Source: Suillus spraguei (taxonomy: Eukaryota; Basidiomycota; Agaricomycetes; Boletales; Suillaceae). From it: 64,000 nt of DNA. The notes below the pieces were generated by a model. The model was not told the DNA's origin and made no database searches. It was given only the letters and a program-made list of their open reading frames with translations. Shown piece after piece: positions 35,808-47,053 of this stretch. Position 1 is the first letter of the stretch. Every line of letters begins with the position of its first letter. Where the stretch lies: positions 186,001 through 250,000 of the forward strand of contig JABCPU010000022.1 of the NCBI GenBank assembly GCA_016800925.1, written 5' to 3'. The position numbers and the translations under genes were made by a program.

Positions 35808-36733
35808 TTATTATACCAGTGTATGACAAGAGGAAAATGTGGAACGTAACAAACAGGCTACAATGACCAAGCTTCACTAGCAGGTGATACGTGTGTGCAT
35901 AAACCTAGGAGCCGAAGCCGAAGTGCAATCACGTGAAATCTGAAACAGTCCTCGGACCGGCTCGGACGTGGTCGCAACCTCATGCAAGGAACGATAGAGA
36001 TGTATAAATAATGATGTATATTGAGGAATGAAATTGATGAGACGCGCCCCGCGCAGCATACACGAGCAAGTATATACTGTCCACACAGGCTAACCAAGAC
36101 CAAGTAAAATTAAGAAGCCTGTTGACAAATCGAGATCGCAGGGAATATATATGTTGATAGATGAACAATGCCTGCAGAAGAGCAGTGTAGAATAAATGCC
36201 GACAAACGCCAGCGGGGATAATTTTGAAGAATAGAATGCAACTGTGCAAATAACTGGTGTGAAGTGAATTGAAAAATAAGGACAATGGAAATAAAGTGCA
36301 AAGCAAGAGAGAGAGTAGAGAGAACAGTATGCAGCGGCATGGGATGAATGATGGCTGCTAGTGTGCAGGATCAAAACGGACATGTAGACCTAATTATGAA
36401 TACGATGTGTTTCGGTGATGGGCACAGTAATGGAGTGCGAAAGTGATAGGGAGATATGAGATAAAAGATAATAAAGACGAGATGGAGATGCTGCAAAAAT
36501 GGGATGCATGGGAGAGCAGAGCAGAGCGAGAAAGACATAATAAGAGACATGGCTGGGTGGAATGTGTAATCAGACAGTTGAGATTGCAATGATGCCAGAG
36601 TGAAACAGTATGTCAAGCACAGAATGATATGAGATGCAGGCAGATCGGAAACCCGTGAGCTTTTGGACGAGTGGAATATTCAAGCCATGACCTGGGGGTT
36701 ATCTCTAGCCGCAGGGCATTAACTACGCCAGTC
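35808..36733. other. Intergenic, nothing recognised
   Basis: Holds the upstream region of the SDR gene and the 3' region of the cyclin gene. Hydrophobic minus-strand frames here are low-complexity artefacts. Confidence 0.45.
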
Positions 36734-38479
36734 CTAGGCTTCGTCCACGTTTGACTTCGCCCACTCGATTGCAAATAGTGACGCCTTCAGGAACTTCTTG
36801 TTGGCGTATTTCTGGCAGACGTACTGGCTCGCGAAGTTGTCTTCAAGTAGCTTCTCACATATCCATTGGTGTCCGGGCTCGAGGTGCTCCGCGACGAAGC
36901 TTGAGTGGAACACAAACGACTCATTCTAAAAAGGAAATAAGAAAGTCAGTCACATGATTCACAGCCACGACAAGACACGCGTTTGCATCGTGCCCACGAC
37001 ACAAAAGCCAACAGAAACGATACTCACCCAATCACCCCCCAACATCCTCCTAGCACTGTACATCCCCACCGCGGCAATGAGACTCGGCTTACACCGCAGG
37101 AATCTATGATCTAGGAGTGTCACCTCCGTCAAGAATTTGCCGAGCGTCCTTGTTTGGATGTCATAGTTATCGGCCTTGCTGATGCGACGCATCCAGCTGT
37201 AAGGTGAGCAGTATTGCGAGACCTTGAAGTCGAGCGTCTGCAGTACGATGCGTTCGCCTTTGAGGATCTCCTCCTTAGTATAGCCGTTCTCGGTAATGAA
37301 GACGAACTCGTCGACGCTGGGAGCAAGGATTTCTTCATACTTAGCGGCGATGAACATAGCAGTAACGCCGACAAGCTGGAGCTTGACTAGGGATACGACG
37401 CGTCTCGTAAGGAAACGGTCGACGATGTTTATCGCAATCCATAGCGTCTCCGGTAACATATGCCAGCGCAGGTGCACTTGAAGGAGCCAGTCGACCAATG
37501 TTTGGCGCATCGCCCAAGTGATTTCGTTCTGACCATCCATATAATCGGGATTCGGCATCACATCATCCTAGAAGTCATGGTCAGCACATCCGAAAAACAA
37601 GGCAAACAGACAAGACTCACTTCGAGATCGTTCATGTACTTAAAAATTTCCTCCGAGTATTCTGAGACCATCGTCGTGTCGAGATAGTCAACCTCATCTT
37701 CGAACGTCTCTTGGACCTCTGCGATCTCTCGATAATGTCTCATGGCACGCTCGGTATCCACGTCGGGCCATATACGGGGCGAGTTCGCAACCGCAATGGC
37801 GGACTTCTCCTCTTGTTCTGGAGTAACTTGTTCATGTACACCCACCATCTCATCGGCCTCCTTCTCGTTTACGATGCTGAGTTCAGGGTCCTCCTCGATA
37901 TCTTCCACATCCATGTGGTTCTCCTTCTCTTCTTCTTCAGCTGGAATGATTACTGGTACAGCGGGCTCCTGCCGCGATGCGCGTTTGAAGACGGATGTCC
38001 GTGATGTACGTGAAGTAGGTCGTTGTGCGACACTGTCCGTACGACCGGGGCCGGGAGGGACGCGTTGTGGTCCGGTGGCGGCTGCTAGCGATGACGACCG
38101 TGTACGTTTGAGTCCCGCGTCATCTTTCACAGCGTCTTTACCTTTACCAGCAACGTCCTGAAGTCGCGTTACCTTCAGAACATTTGAAAATTGAAAGACA
38201 CGACAAACCTTGCGGTTGACCGCGGTGGTGGTAACCTCACCGAGCGCTGGGCGTTGTGGGCCATTCTTGAGGCCATTTAGAACGGAAGAAGCGCGAGTTG
38301 CGACTCCCTGGGCAGACGTCTGACGAGAGTGCTTGCTGGTGGCGTTTTCATCTGCATTCTTTCGTGTAACGCCAATGCGACGAGTCTGAAGCTACGCGAT
38401 GGATCGCCGTGATCAGCCATCAAAGTTGAAAAAAAAAAACTCGACACAATAGACTACGTACGCGAGTGTTGTTGGCCAT
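36734..38479 (-). CDS. B-type mitotic cyclin
   Basis: Activates the mitotic Cdk1 kinase. Exon 1 codes only MANNTR (start 38,479). The second exon holds a destruction-box-like RPALGEVTT for APC/C-driven degradation. The middle region is acidic and basic linker. The cyclin box begins in the exon ending near 37,561 with the B-cyclin signature around MRQTLVDWLLQVHLRWHMLP and continues through SVDEFVFITENGYTKEE. The second fold includes CSPYSWMRRISKADNYD. The last exon ends ...SNVDEA at 36,734. Introns have clean GT-AG ends and keep frame. The upstream DNA contains three ACGCGT boxes. Close to Cdc13/NimE/Clb proteins; no damage seen. Confidence 0.93.
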
Positions 38480-39141
38480 GATGTGAATTGAAATACAAGG
38501 CGACTTTATTGCGAGCGGCTAGAGCAATGGGCAATGGAAAGATACAGAAGAGATTGTGAGGTGAAGAGAGAGAATTGCCCTACTGCAAACTTAACCTAGG
38601 TTTTAATTGCGTCGTCGTGTTGTGGTTGAAGAAAGAAATGAATCGAATGTCAATTGAAAGGACAAGTCAGCCACCAGCGAAGCGACTTGGTCAGGTTCAA
38701 AACAACCTGATCCAAGTTCAAATTCAGTCCATCGCGTAGGACGCGAACCACACACGTGACTTCAAAAACAATTCAAAACAGTCGCGTCGCGCTCTTGTCG
38801 TGACACGCGTGCTTTCACACCTTTGTACGTACTATAGAACAAAAATAACACAAAATGTACATATATATCAATCTTATGGCGTATTTCCATCAGACAAAGA
38901 AGGGACAAGTTCCCATTACGCGGCTTCCGTGATACGTCAATGTGAGCGATGCAGTGCCAGCGTGGCTGTCATCATGTGGGGGCGAGTCACGCCATACTTA
39001 TGAACGGCAGCCCTCCAAACGCGTTTGACGCGTGACATTAAAACGTTAGTCGAGGATCAACCTACGAAACTCTTACGTTAGCATGAGCTCTGCAATGGAA
39101 GTAAAAACTTACCGAACTGTATTGTGCTTCCGATCCACTGT
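38480..39141 (-). promoter_or_regulatory. Cyclin B upstream region with three MluI-type boxes
   Basis: ACGCGT occurs at 38,805-38,810, 39,019-39,024 and 39,028-39,033, that is 326-554 bp upstream of the cyclin start. Two are only 3 bp apart. ACGCGT is the MBF/DSC1 target of G1/S genes in yeasts. The same stretch is also the 3' region of the FHA/G-patch gene. The regulatory role is inference. Confidence 0.45.
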
Positions 39142-40284
39142 TCACTTCTTATCTATCATGTCTGCCCACCGCTTTTGCTTCCCGCTCTCCCTCCAGTCAC
39201 CGCTGGAAGATGTAGGCGCCTTCTCCGGCATGCCTAGGCCCGACCTGTTTGAAGTGGCACTAACTTCTAATGGTTCGACCAACCCTGATGCGTTGACCCC
39301 TGAGCCTAAAGCCGTTCCTGGCTGCCAACCCTGCTTCATTAGTAGTTGACGACCAATGTTCGATTCCGGCAGCGGCTGGGGCGGTGCTGGGATTTCAGAT
39401 ATGGGGGTAGAACCAGAAGAAGTGACTTGAACGGATGGCGAATCACTTCTAGGACTGGGTGCACCTGGAGTGTCGAGCGGCGAACTGGGGAATAGTGCTC
39501 GTCTCTTTGCAGAGCGGTCCACATAGCTGGAAGGCTGGCTGGATGCCGATGACCTGGATGCATCGTGACGAGATAACAATGTCCGTTTCAGCATGGTCAG
39601 CGCTTTTTTGGCATCCCTTCCCTCCGAAGGTATTGGACCTAGTTCCTCTCTCGCCCGTTTAACACCTTTCGAAGCAGGGAAAAGCGGAATAGTATTATCG
39701 CCACTCCCACTTGACGCACATCCTTCACATGACATGCGGTCAGAATGGATATGCACCACAAACGTGGTGCTTCCAATTGTCAAAGCGTCTTTGTGCCTTA
39801 ATGTGCGTGGAAAGCTGGCTACTCGTGAGGGGGAAAGCCTAAACCCCAAATCTTCACCCACGTTCACGGTCGGACCAGAATATCCACCAGGACGCAAAAA
39901 CGACCCATGCTTGGAACCCATATCCACAACTGCCCACTCTCGCCTTCCAGCGTCCCAAAACATCGTCGCATGCACTTTGGAAACCGCCATTTCCTTCAAC
40001 CTCACACGAGGAGTTCCGCTCCCAGCTGGAGCGACATCTCTCCCAAACTGCACTTCTTTGTGCTCATCTAGCACCGCAAGACGCTGGACCTTTGGAAGGA
40101 CGGAGCTGGTTTGCACAAGCAAACGAAGGAGGGACCATGACTTGAAAGTTGATGAAAGAGATTCATTCAGAACCGTAGTAGGCTGTGGGACTTCTGTATC
40201 TCCAGGCCATTCGTACGCAGGATCGTAGCCTGTTTCTGCATGAATGTGATTTGTACCGCTCACCTCTCCATCCTCCATCTCCAC
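39142..40284 (-). CDS. FHA and G-patch domain protein (AGGF1-like)
   Basis: Single-exon protein of 380 residues. The FHA domain spans about residues 70-165 (FGRD...VSKVHATMFWD...DMGSKHGSF), a phosphothreonine-binding fold. A Ser/Pro-rich, basic linker follows. The C-terminal G-patch spans about residues 312-355 (IGRQLLMKQGWQPGTALG...GLG), a glycine-rich segment that activates DEAH RNA helicases. The order FHA then G-patch is that of AGGF1 homologues, linked to RNA processing in the nucleus; this is family knowledge. The start at 40,284 is the first Met of an acidic N-terminus. It is divergent from the XLF-like gene with 205 bp between starts. Confidence 0.87.
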   Translation of the reverse strand: MEMEDGEVSGTNHIHAETGYDPAYEWPGDTEVPQPTTVLNESLSSTFKSWSLLRLLVQTSSVLPKVQRLAVLDEHKEVQFGRDVAPAGSGTPRVRLKEMAVSKVHATMFWDAGRREWAVVDMGSKHGSFLRPGGYSGPTVNVGEDLGFRLSPSRVASFPRTLRHKDALTIGSTTFVVHIHSDRMSCEGCASSGSGDNTIPLFPASKGVKRAREELGPIPSEGRDAKKALTMLKRTLLSRHDASRSSASSQPSSYVDRSAKRRALFPSSPLDTPGAPSPRSDSPSVQVTSSGSTPISEIPAPPQPLPESNIGRQLLMKQGWQPGTALGSGVNASGLVEPLEVSATSNRSGLGMPEKAPTSSSGDWRESGKQKRWADMIDKK

Positions 40285-40489
40285 GGGTCCTTGGTGTCTC
40301 TGTCACTATCTTCAGTCAGTTGGTTGGCATTCGTGAACGTAAATTTGGTGCTTGTGGAGTTGGAAGTGAATTGCAATGAATTTGAACTCCGATGTTGACG
40401 CTCACTTTTCCAGCCATGTTGGACTTAGTTTTGTGCATTTGTATCAGAACTGCGCCCATCTCGCTTATTTCTTGTAACATTGCGAAGGC
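40285..40489. promoter_or_regulatory. 205-bp bidirectional promoter
   Basis: The only DNA between the divergent starts of the FHA/G-patch gene (40,284, minus) and the XLF-like gene (40,490, plus). Both genes must take their core promoters from it or from each other's 5' ends. No clear TATA box. Confidence 0.5.
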
Positions 40490-42136
40490 ATGGAATCATT
40501 CACGGAGGTATGTGTGATTACTTCCGCAGTCAAAATTACATGTCTTTAATCGCATGTAGGACCACTCCAAGGCGCTCCTTGCCAAAGAATGGTTGGTCAA
40601 AGTTGACTCGCAGAGTTCCACGCCTTATCTTTTTGTGTGTGCTTGGTTAGAATTTTGAGTTCCATATGAAATAACTGCTCCGACATGTACGGTGGTCTCA
40701 CAGAAATTTGCCTACTCTTCAGTCGACCTAACGACTTGCATACTCGTCACTGACACCAAAACCGCGTGGGCCGAGGGTGAGTCTGTTTCTAGTCACCGAG
40801 ATCAATGAATAACTCACAAACAACGTCCACTCAATCCACGATCACGCTCATGATACTGATCGATTCAATTTAAATTTTACGCCACTCATCAATTTAAATA
40901 TTGATAGTCCTAACAAGCAATCAATTTGCCCGGCGGTGGCGCATATGTAACAATCTCTCCATTTCTCCTCTCCCAGATACGGATGATGAAGAATCTTGGC
41001 GAGACCGTCACTTAACCCTTCTAGGCAGTGCGCACTCACTCGGTGGCTTTCCGGGGCTCGCGCTGGAGCTGGAAAAACCTACCTTTGGTGTAACCTTATC
41101 AGTTGGTTGTCGAGATGTGACACTCTGACACGTTCCTATAGGATTTGGCGCTCGAGCTGGAGTGCAATAACTGGAAGTGGCGATGGGAACCCACCTTTCT
41201 CGGCCCCAAAGTATCTGCAGAAATCATTTCAAAACATCTCATCATGCCCCTGATCAGTGTTAATCACCTTGCATTTTCGTCCTCTGACGTTTTAGGTGAT
41301 CTTGTGCCGGGAGATCTCGAGAAGGTCTGTCTATGCGTCACTCGCCATTCCATTTGCAACAGTTCAGTTTATGTTGTGCTTAGGCAACAGATAAAGTTGG
41401 ACGTACTGCGAGGAGGACAGTCGACATACATATTAAGAATGCGCTATCGAGACCACGCGTGGCGACGACCCTTCGGCGTATGACGGCCATGTTCAACTTC
41501 TTACCTGAGCTTCGTAAGTGTTAATAGATGCTGAATACTACCCTGGCATGACACGGACTTTTCCAAAGCTGCGATAATCATTGACACGGGCAATCCGGAC
41601 CTTCGCGCGCCCTCGGCAGATGAAATTTCGTCGCCCAAAATACCAGCCCGGTATTTAGAGCATAAACCACATGTAGGTTCACTATATCGAAGATCCACCC
41701 ACCCTGGCCTAAGCAAAGTCTGATCCAGGATTACGATATGGAGCCTCTGCCCAAGCCCACACCGCATAATATGCCGCAGCAGGAAGATTCTGCCACTGAG
41801 TCCGAGTCTGAAGGGGCTGTGCCAAAGCAACGGACCCTACTCGCCTCTCCCACCCCCAGCCATCAGCTCCGCGCTTCAGGGCAGTCTCCTTCGGCTAGCC
41901 TGTCTAAGGACGCCTCCCCGGCCCTATCCGGCCGCAGCCGCAGTCGGACAGAAGCTCCCGCATCAGAGTCCGACTCCTCGCTCGTGCGTCCAAATAAGAA
42001 GCCCAAGCATCCTAAGGGTTCAGATAACGACGATAGCGAGGAAGAGCGCAAACGACGCGCAGCAGCAATCAAGAGCGGAGCTGTCGCTAAGCGAGGGACG
42101 AGACAGCCGCTGAAACGAGGAGGCAAGCGTTTCTAG
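40490..42136 (+). CDS. XLF/Nej1-like non-homologous end-joining factor
   Basis: Bridges DNA ends with Lig4-Xrcc4 in non-homologous end joining. The start at 40,490 gives MESFTE, then exons reading SKALLAKEWLVKVDSQ, FAYSSVDLTTCILVTDTKTAWAE and SNQFARRWRICNN. These form the XLF head domain, followed by LECNNWKWRWEPTFLGPK and the coiled stalk start (HLIMPLISVNHLAFSS). RPRVATTLRRMTAMFNFLPEL closes the stalk. An intron ending near 41,730 leads to a polar Ser/Pro/Glu-rich tail. The protein ends KRGGKRF: a basic cluster with a final aromatic residue, as in the XLF Ku-binding motif. All introns splice in frame as read, though the exon ending near 41,340 is less certain. Confidence 0.85.
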
Positions 42137-45100
42137 TCCCTGTCCTCGTTTCTATTCCGGGTCCCCGAGAAGCCGATAGTTTCCCTCATAGGTGGCGGAT
42201 TGACCATAGGATTGATTATTGGTATTTCGGATACCCTGGACATGTCATCGCCGCTCTGTAGTGAGTACGATTCTAATGACAAATTCCTAATATGTTTCTC
42301 CAGGCCCCTCAAAGGCCAGGCCCTTAAGGCGTGCTACTTTCTTGGGGTATATTCAATACCATGACTTCCTTTGATGGATCGACATTATTAACCCCTTTTC
42401 CGTACAAGAGATTGTGGAGCTATCTCTCAAAATGAAAGGACTCCCAAAGATGCTAACTGTGCCGTAAGAATACAACGGTAACTGTAAGTGAGTAGTATCT
42501 TTCGACAGATGCGATGAACACAGCTAATAGCACAGCAACTAGCAGTCAAGTGTCTGAGTTGGGGGATATCATAATTAGTGGTGAAAGCAGTACAATGGCG
42601 GATGGCAAGATAAGTAGAGGCGATGACAACCACCTCGGGAGTATAGTAGTTGTATGCTAATGTCACCAATGGCGTCCCGTTCGATGGCCGTATTCATCCG
42701 AACCTCCACCCTCGTACTCCAGGCAAGCATCGCATTTTGTTTGGAATAGGTTGCGAACTCTGCGGTGATCAGAAAATTCCTGGAAGCGAGTAATATCCAT
42801 AAGAAGACTGGCCAAAATCAGGAGAAGGCGCGTGTTTTCGCACCATGTTGCACCCGCAGTTCTTGGCGGTTTTGTGCATATGTGCTGCACTTAGTTTGCA
42901 ATTAGGCCGGCCACAATCGTATGTAATTCCAGTCTGATAGATCCGGACGTAATGCTAAATAGTGCCATGGTGGTTGTCAAGAGGTCGAGGTTCGCAGAAA
43001 GCTCGGAATAACGCACCCCGCATCCTCTGTACTGATCACCGAAACTACGACGACGGGACAATGGTCATTGACAAGCATGACTTTCGGTGGGACTAGAACG
43101 CACCATTCCATGCTGCACATTTTGAAGTATGTAGTGGGTGAGTAGAGATTGTTAAGGATAGAAGACGAACGCGGAATGGTAGTGAGGAATGGGTTTGACT
43201 CGGATTGACGTGGTATGCTTTTATACGCACACCGATTGACCAATACGATTGGATACATATGGTAAGGCATCTTCGGTGTAGCGGAAACCCATTTACGAAG
43301 TAATCGTGGGAGCGCATTTGGAACCATAGTATGCAAGAGAGCAGCCGGAGTTTTGTGACGGGCGCGCCTGCATTGAGAGTAACTGCGTGATCTCATCTAT
43401 CCATTGGGATGTCACGTAGTACCGTTTAGACTCGCAGTCCTTGATAAGGGTAGTACGGAAATGGTTATGAAGGACCAGCCAGCATGAGGCCAAAATGATC
43501 GCAGATTTGGCACAACCCTCGTGGTCAGTGTTTACTCACAAGTTGCCAAGGGTCCTAAGAACACGACCCAGCCACCCACCCAGCCGTTTCACCGCTTCCG
43601 CACTTCGGAAAGCGCTCCTTCTTGGCCGGCTATTTTCCACTATCAAGCCAACATTTGTACAAGTTGACTAACCGTTGCCGTAAACCCGCAGATCCAGAGA
43701 AGAAAATAATACCCATGCATGATCAGATCGATCGAATCTTTCCAACATGCTCTCAACATGCAGAACGTCGTCTTTAGAGCTGCTGTACTACCCCCTTCAC
43801 AGAGCTAGTACAGCAAGCAAGCAGTCTCTAAGGAAAGCGATAAGGTCAACAAATTATTTCCGAACCTCAAGCGAGCGCTGATATCGGTCTTAGTTGCCAT
43901 TCTTACAGTCTTGTCTGCCACTGGGCGCCGATCTACCCAGGGGAACGCCTTCCGTGGCGGGTATGTTCATCAGGGATTAAATAAGATTCGCTGGATAGAA
44001 TTTGAAAGTGCCTTGATGAGTATCGACTCGGGTGAGCACTTTGAATTGATTCACACTCAGACGGTCAGGCCCAGGGACTAGATCAGGATCAAAAAAGCTT
44101 TCCATTCAAAGTTCAATCATGTTACTTGCAGTTCATCATCGCAAAGACCCAGCTGCACCCAACACGTATACTAGTCCGAAACGCGGCTTAGTGCCACAGG
44201 TAGGAACAAAGTTTTCACGTAAAAATGAGACTACAAACCCCTCGAAGCGTTCACAAAGTTTGAGCATGGATGTGGTCATCGAGGAATAGTTTAGGACAGA
44301 TTGTGATGCCAGACAGAAATGGTGTACAAAGTTATCCTTAGATTAAGGGCCTTCGTAACCCTGCTTTAGCCGTAGACCGAAGACAACGAATACGAATGAG
44401 TTATGTCACACACGGGGGTAGTTATTAGTTATTGAGCTTCAAGCACTATCCTTGGAGTCTATGGGGAACTATAATGCGCGGCGGGGATAATCCCACTCTA
44501 TAAGGCGAACTTGAAGCTGGGTAATAAAAGATCAGCGTGACGAATGCGCCCTGCCGGTGTGATATACCATGCACCTTCTCACGAGTGTCAAAAGGACACC
44601 GGGGTGTTCTGCACACCAGAGGATGATGCCCACTCGGACGCATTGCAGTCCCGTGCTATCAATATCATGGTAGCGTCGGAACTTTAGACAGACTCAAATT
44701 GTCATAAACACCAAGTGCTTCGAGAACAGTGAACCTTCCATTTTTGTGAAGAAGCTTAACCTTCTGTACATGCAGAGGTGAGATCCACTTCAGACATAAT
44801 AGGTGAGCGCACCAGATCTAAAGCTCCTATGTAGCAGACAAACCAGGATATTACTATCGTAAGATACGAGAGCGTAATGGTGCGCCATTATATGAAAAGA
44901 AGTTCTCAATACATATATTAGAGAAGCCCAGTCGCGTAGGAACGAGCGTAATCATGACCCGTGCAAACCCACCACGAGGTGAGAGAAGATGGCCGAAGGT
45001 GTGGGCGAGGTATCGGCAACTTCTCTTCGCTGAAGGGAGAAAGGCAAACCTTTCGCGGGAACCCATGCTCTGAAATGCAAATAGGGCACGGGAAGAGCAT

Positions 45101-47053
45101 CGTGATTATGAAGCGTCATCGTCTATTAGATGTGACTGCCAAAGTGGTATCATCTGGAATAAATGAACGCTAGATCTGACGTCTGGGGCAAGGGCGACCC
45201 CTGCAGACTCGAATCAATTAGGTATTCATCATCTCTGTTGGAACGTGGTGAAACAGACTCGCAGATACTGAGAATCCGATTACTTACGATTACAATGGAA
45301 GATAAATGCTATGCATCTGCAGAACACGTGTTGGTGCATCTGACAACCTCAACGCCGAAAATGAATCTGAAGATGCTGAGCCTAACGAGGGTCTTGCCGA
45401 CTTTAGCGGGGTACCGACTGACGATTACCACACGATAATGGTCTTCTGCACAGTTCAGGTGGGCTGAAAGGGTACACAGATGGAACCTGAGAATGTGGGG
45501 CCGCTACTGTGGTGAATGAATTAAGAAGTGATGGTCATGAACATAATTGAAAATCCTCATACAAACTCTTTGTCGTTGTCGAGCAGCAAGGCTTCCACCC
45601 GTGATAAGCGATGCTTCGGCTACCGGGCAGCAAGTGCCCGAGGTCCGAAATTCTTTAAGGACACAAGGAAGATGACGTTCATGATACCAAACTATGCATT
45701 AGAAGAGTTGCTAGACTCTCAGATCTGTTTCAGGTAGCTCTAGACTAGTAGCTCTAGATGGATGTCACAGAGCCGGTCATAATAAAGACTACTGGAATCA
45801 CAAGCACAAGGGGAATCCCCGCTACCCCTTTCAGCCTTATTACATCCTCGAGGAGAATAGACTCACATTATTGTGAACGAAATTTTCAATGCTTGGCAGT
45901 AACCTTTGATACCTTCGATCCGAAGTACTGACACCTGTCGCGAACTTCGTATCGCACCTGATCATCAGAAGAGAAGGGCAGTTGAGGGATAGTCCTGACT
46001 TCTGGTGACGCCGATGAATGCAGCGTGGATACTCCATGGGTCGAAATCGAGAGACACGGCGATAGGCAGCCGTCATCACACTGGTTGACTTCAACTGTGC
46101 GCTAATTTGACTAATGGATGACTAGCCATGTACTCAAATATTAGGTCAAGCTACATCGCGCATGCAGCAGAAATTACCGTTGCCTGGTACCCTACTGTAA
46201 TACCAATGGTCATTCACCGGCAAGCTCGAAGCCTAGAAGCCACTGCATGTGGGACGTGTCCTCAGCTGGTTGCTTCCTGGTGAAGGATACTATCGATCAT
46301 TGACTCGACCTTCCTCGAACTCGTGCGGCGACCCTGCAATTTGATAAAGATGCGGATGAGACTCATGCTCTGACAAGTGTGTTCAACATACTGGTCGCAA
46401 TATAATCGGCGCGCTTGACAAGTACATTAATCCCTGCCACTTCCGAGTCGGTCCTTCGCTGGCTTAACTGCAACGATCGTTCCACTATGCCGGCGGCGCG
46501 AAAGGAGTATTGCAATGCGGCCTAATTCACTGACTGGACTTTCAATCCATTGAAAACGTAACAACCGGGTTGCATCGCAGCATCTGACCGTCTGCGTCGG
46601 CACAGCCATCGGACTCAGCCTGAGATCAGGCAAGTTTAGTTGAGCCTAAGTACTAGCGAAAGTCTTCTGGAATCAACGTTTTGTGGCGTGTAAAATGAGC
46701 GAGATTCGAGATTCAAAAATGCCAGCGAATGTCAGGGAACAGGCGCGAACAGTGGTGTCTAGGTGTGCGAACTTCGGGGTATTAATTTCGAGTGGAATTT
46801 CGCTAGATCTGTGACTCACAGCACATTAATGAAAACTATCGAACAACCGTCAGCGACAGTGATCAATTCACCAACCTTGGACAACGTTGGCTCGCTCCCT
46901 CGTGATGCGTTTGTTGACCAACATGTGAGTCTCACCGGCACATCATCGACTTAGATCCGGACTCAGACGCCACAAGCATGTGATTTTGTTAGCTGGACCC
47001 CTGCCGCCATAGACGGTGGTCCTTGAAGCTTAGCTTGAACCTCGAAGCATAAC
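42137..47053. other. 4.9-kb gene desert
   Basis: Short frames of 60-140 codons on both strands show no motif, intron pattern or codon bias that I trust. No tRNA, large hairpin or tandem repeat was recognised. It may hold decayed sequence or a non-coding transcript; nothing can be supported. Confidence 0.4.

Noticed and set aside
36090..36616. Leu/Ser/His-rich minus-strand frames
   Set aside because: Biased composition from purine-rich plus-strand DNA in the cyclin 3' region; mutually overlapping and without motifs.
39265..39290. GGTTCGACCAACCC as a tRNA B box
   Set aside because: No matching A box or acceptor stem, and it lies inside the FHA/G-patch coding sequence. No tRNA could be supported anywhere in the window.
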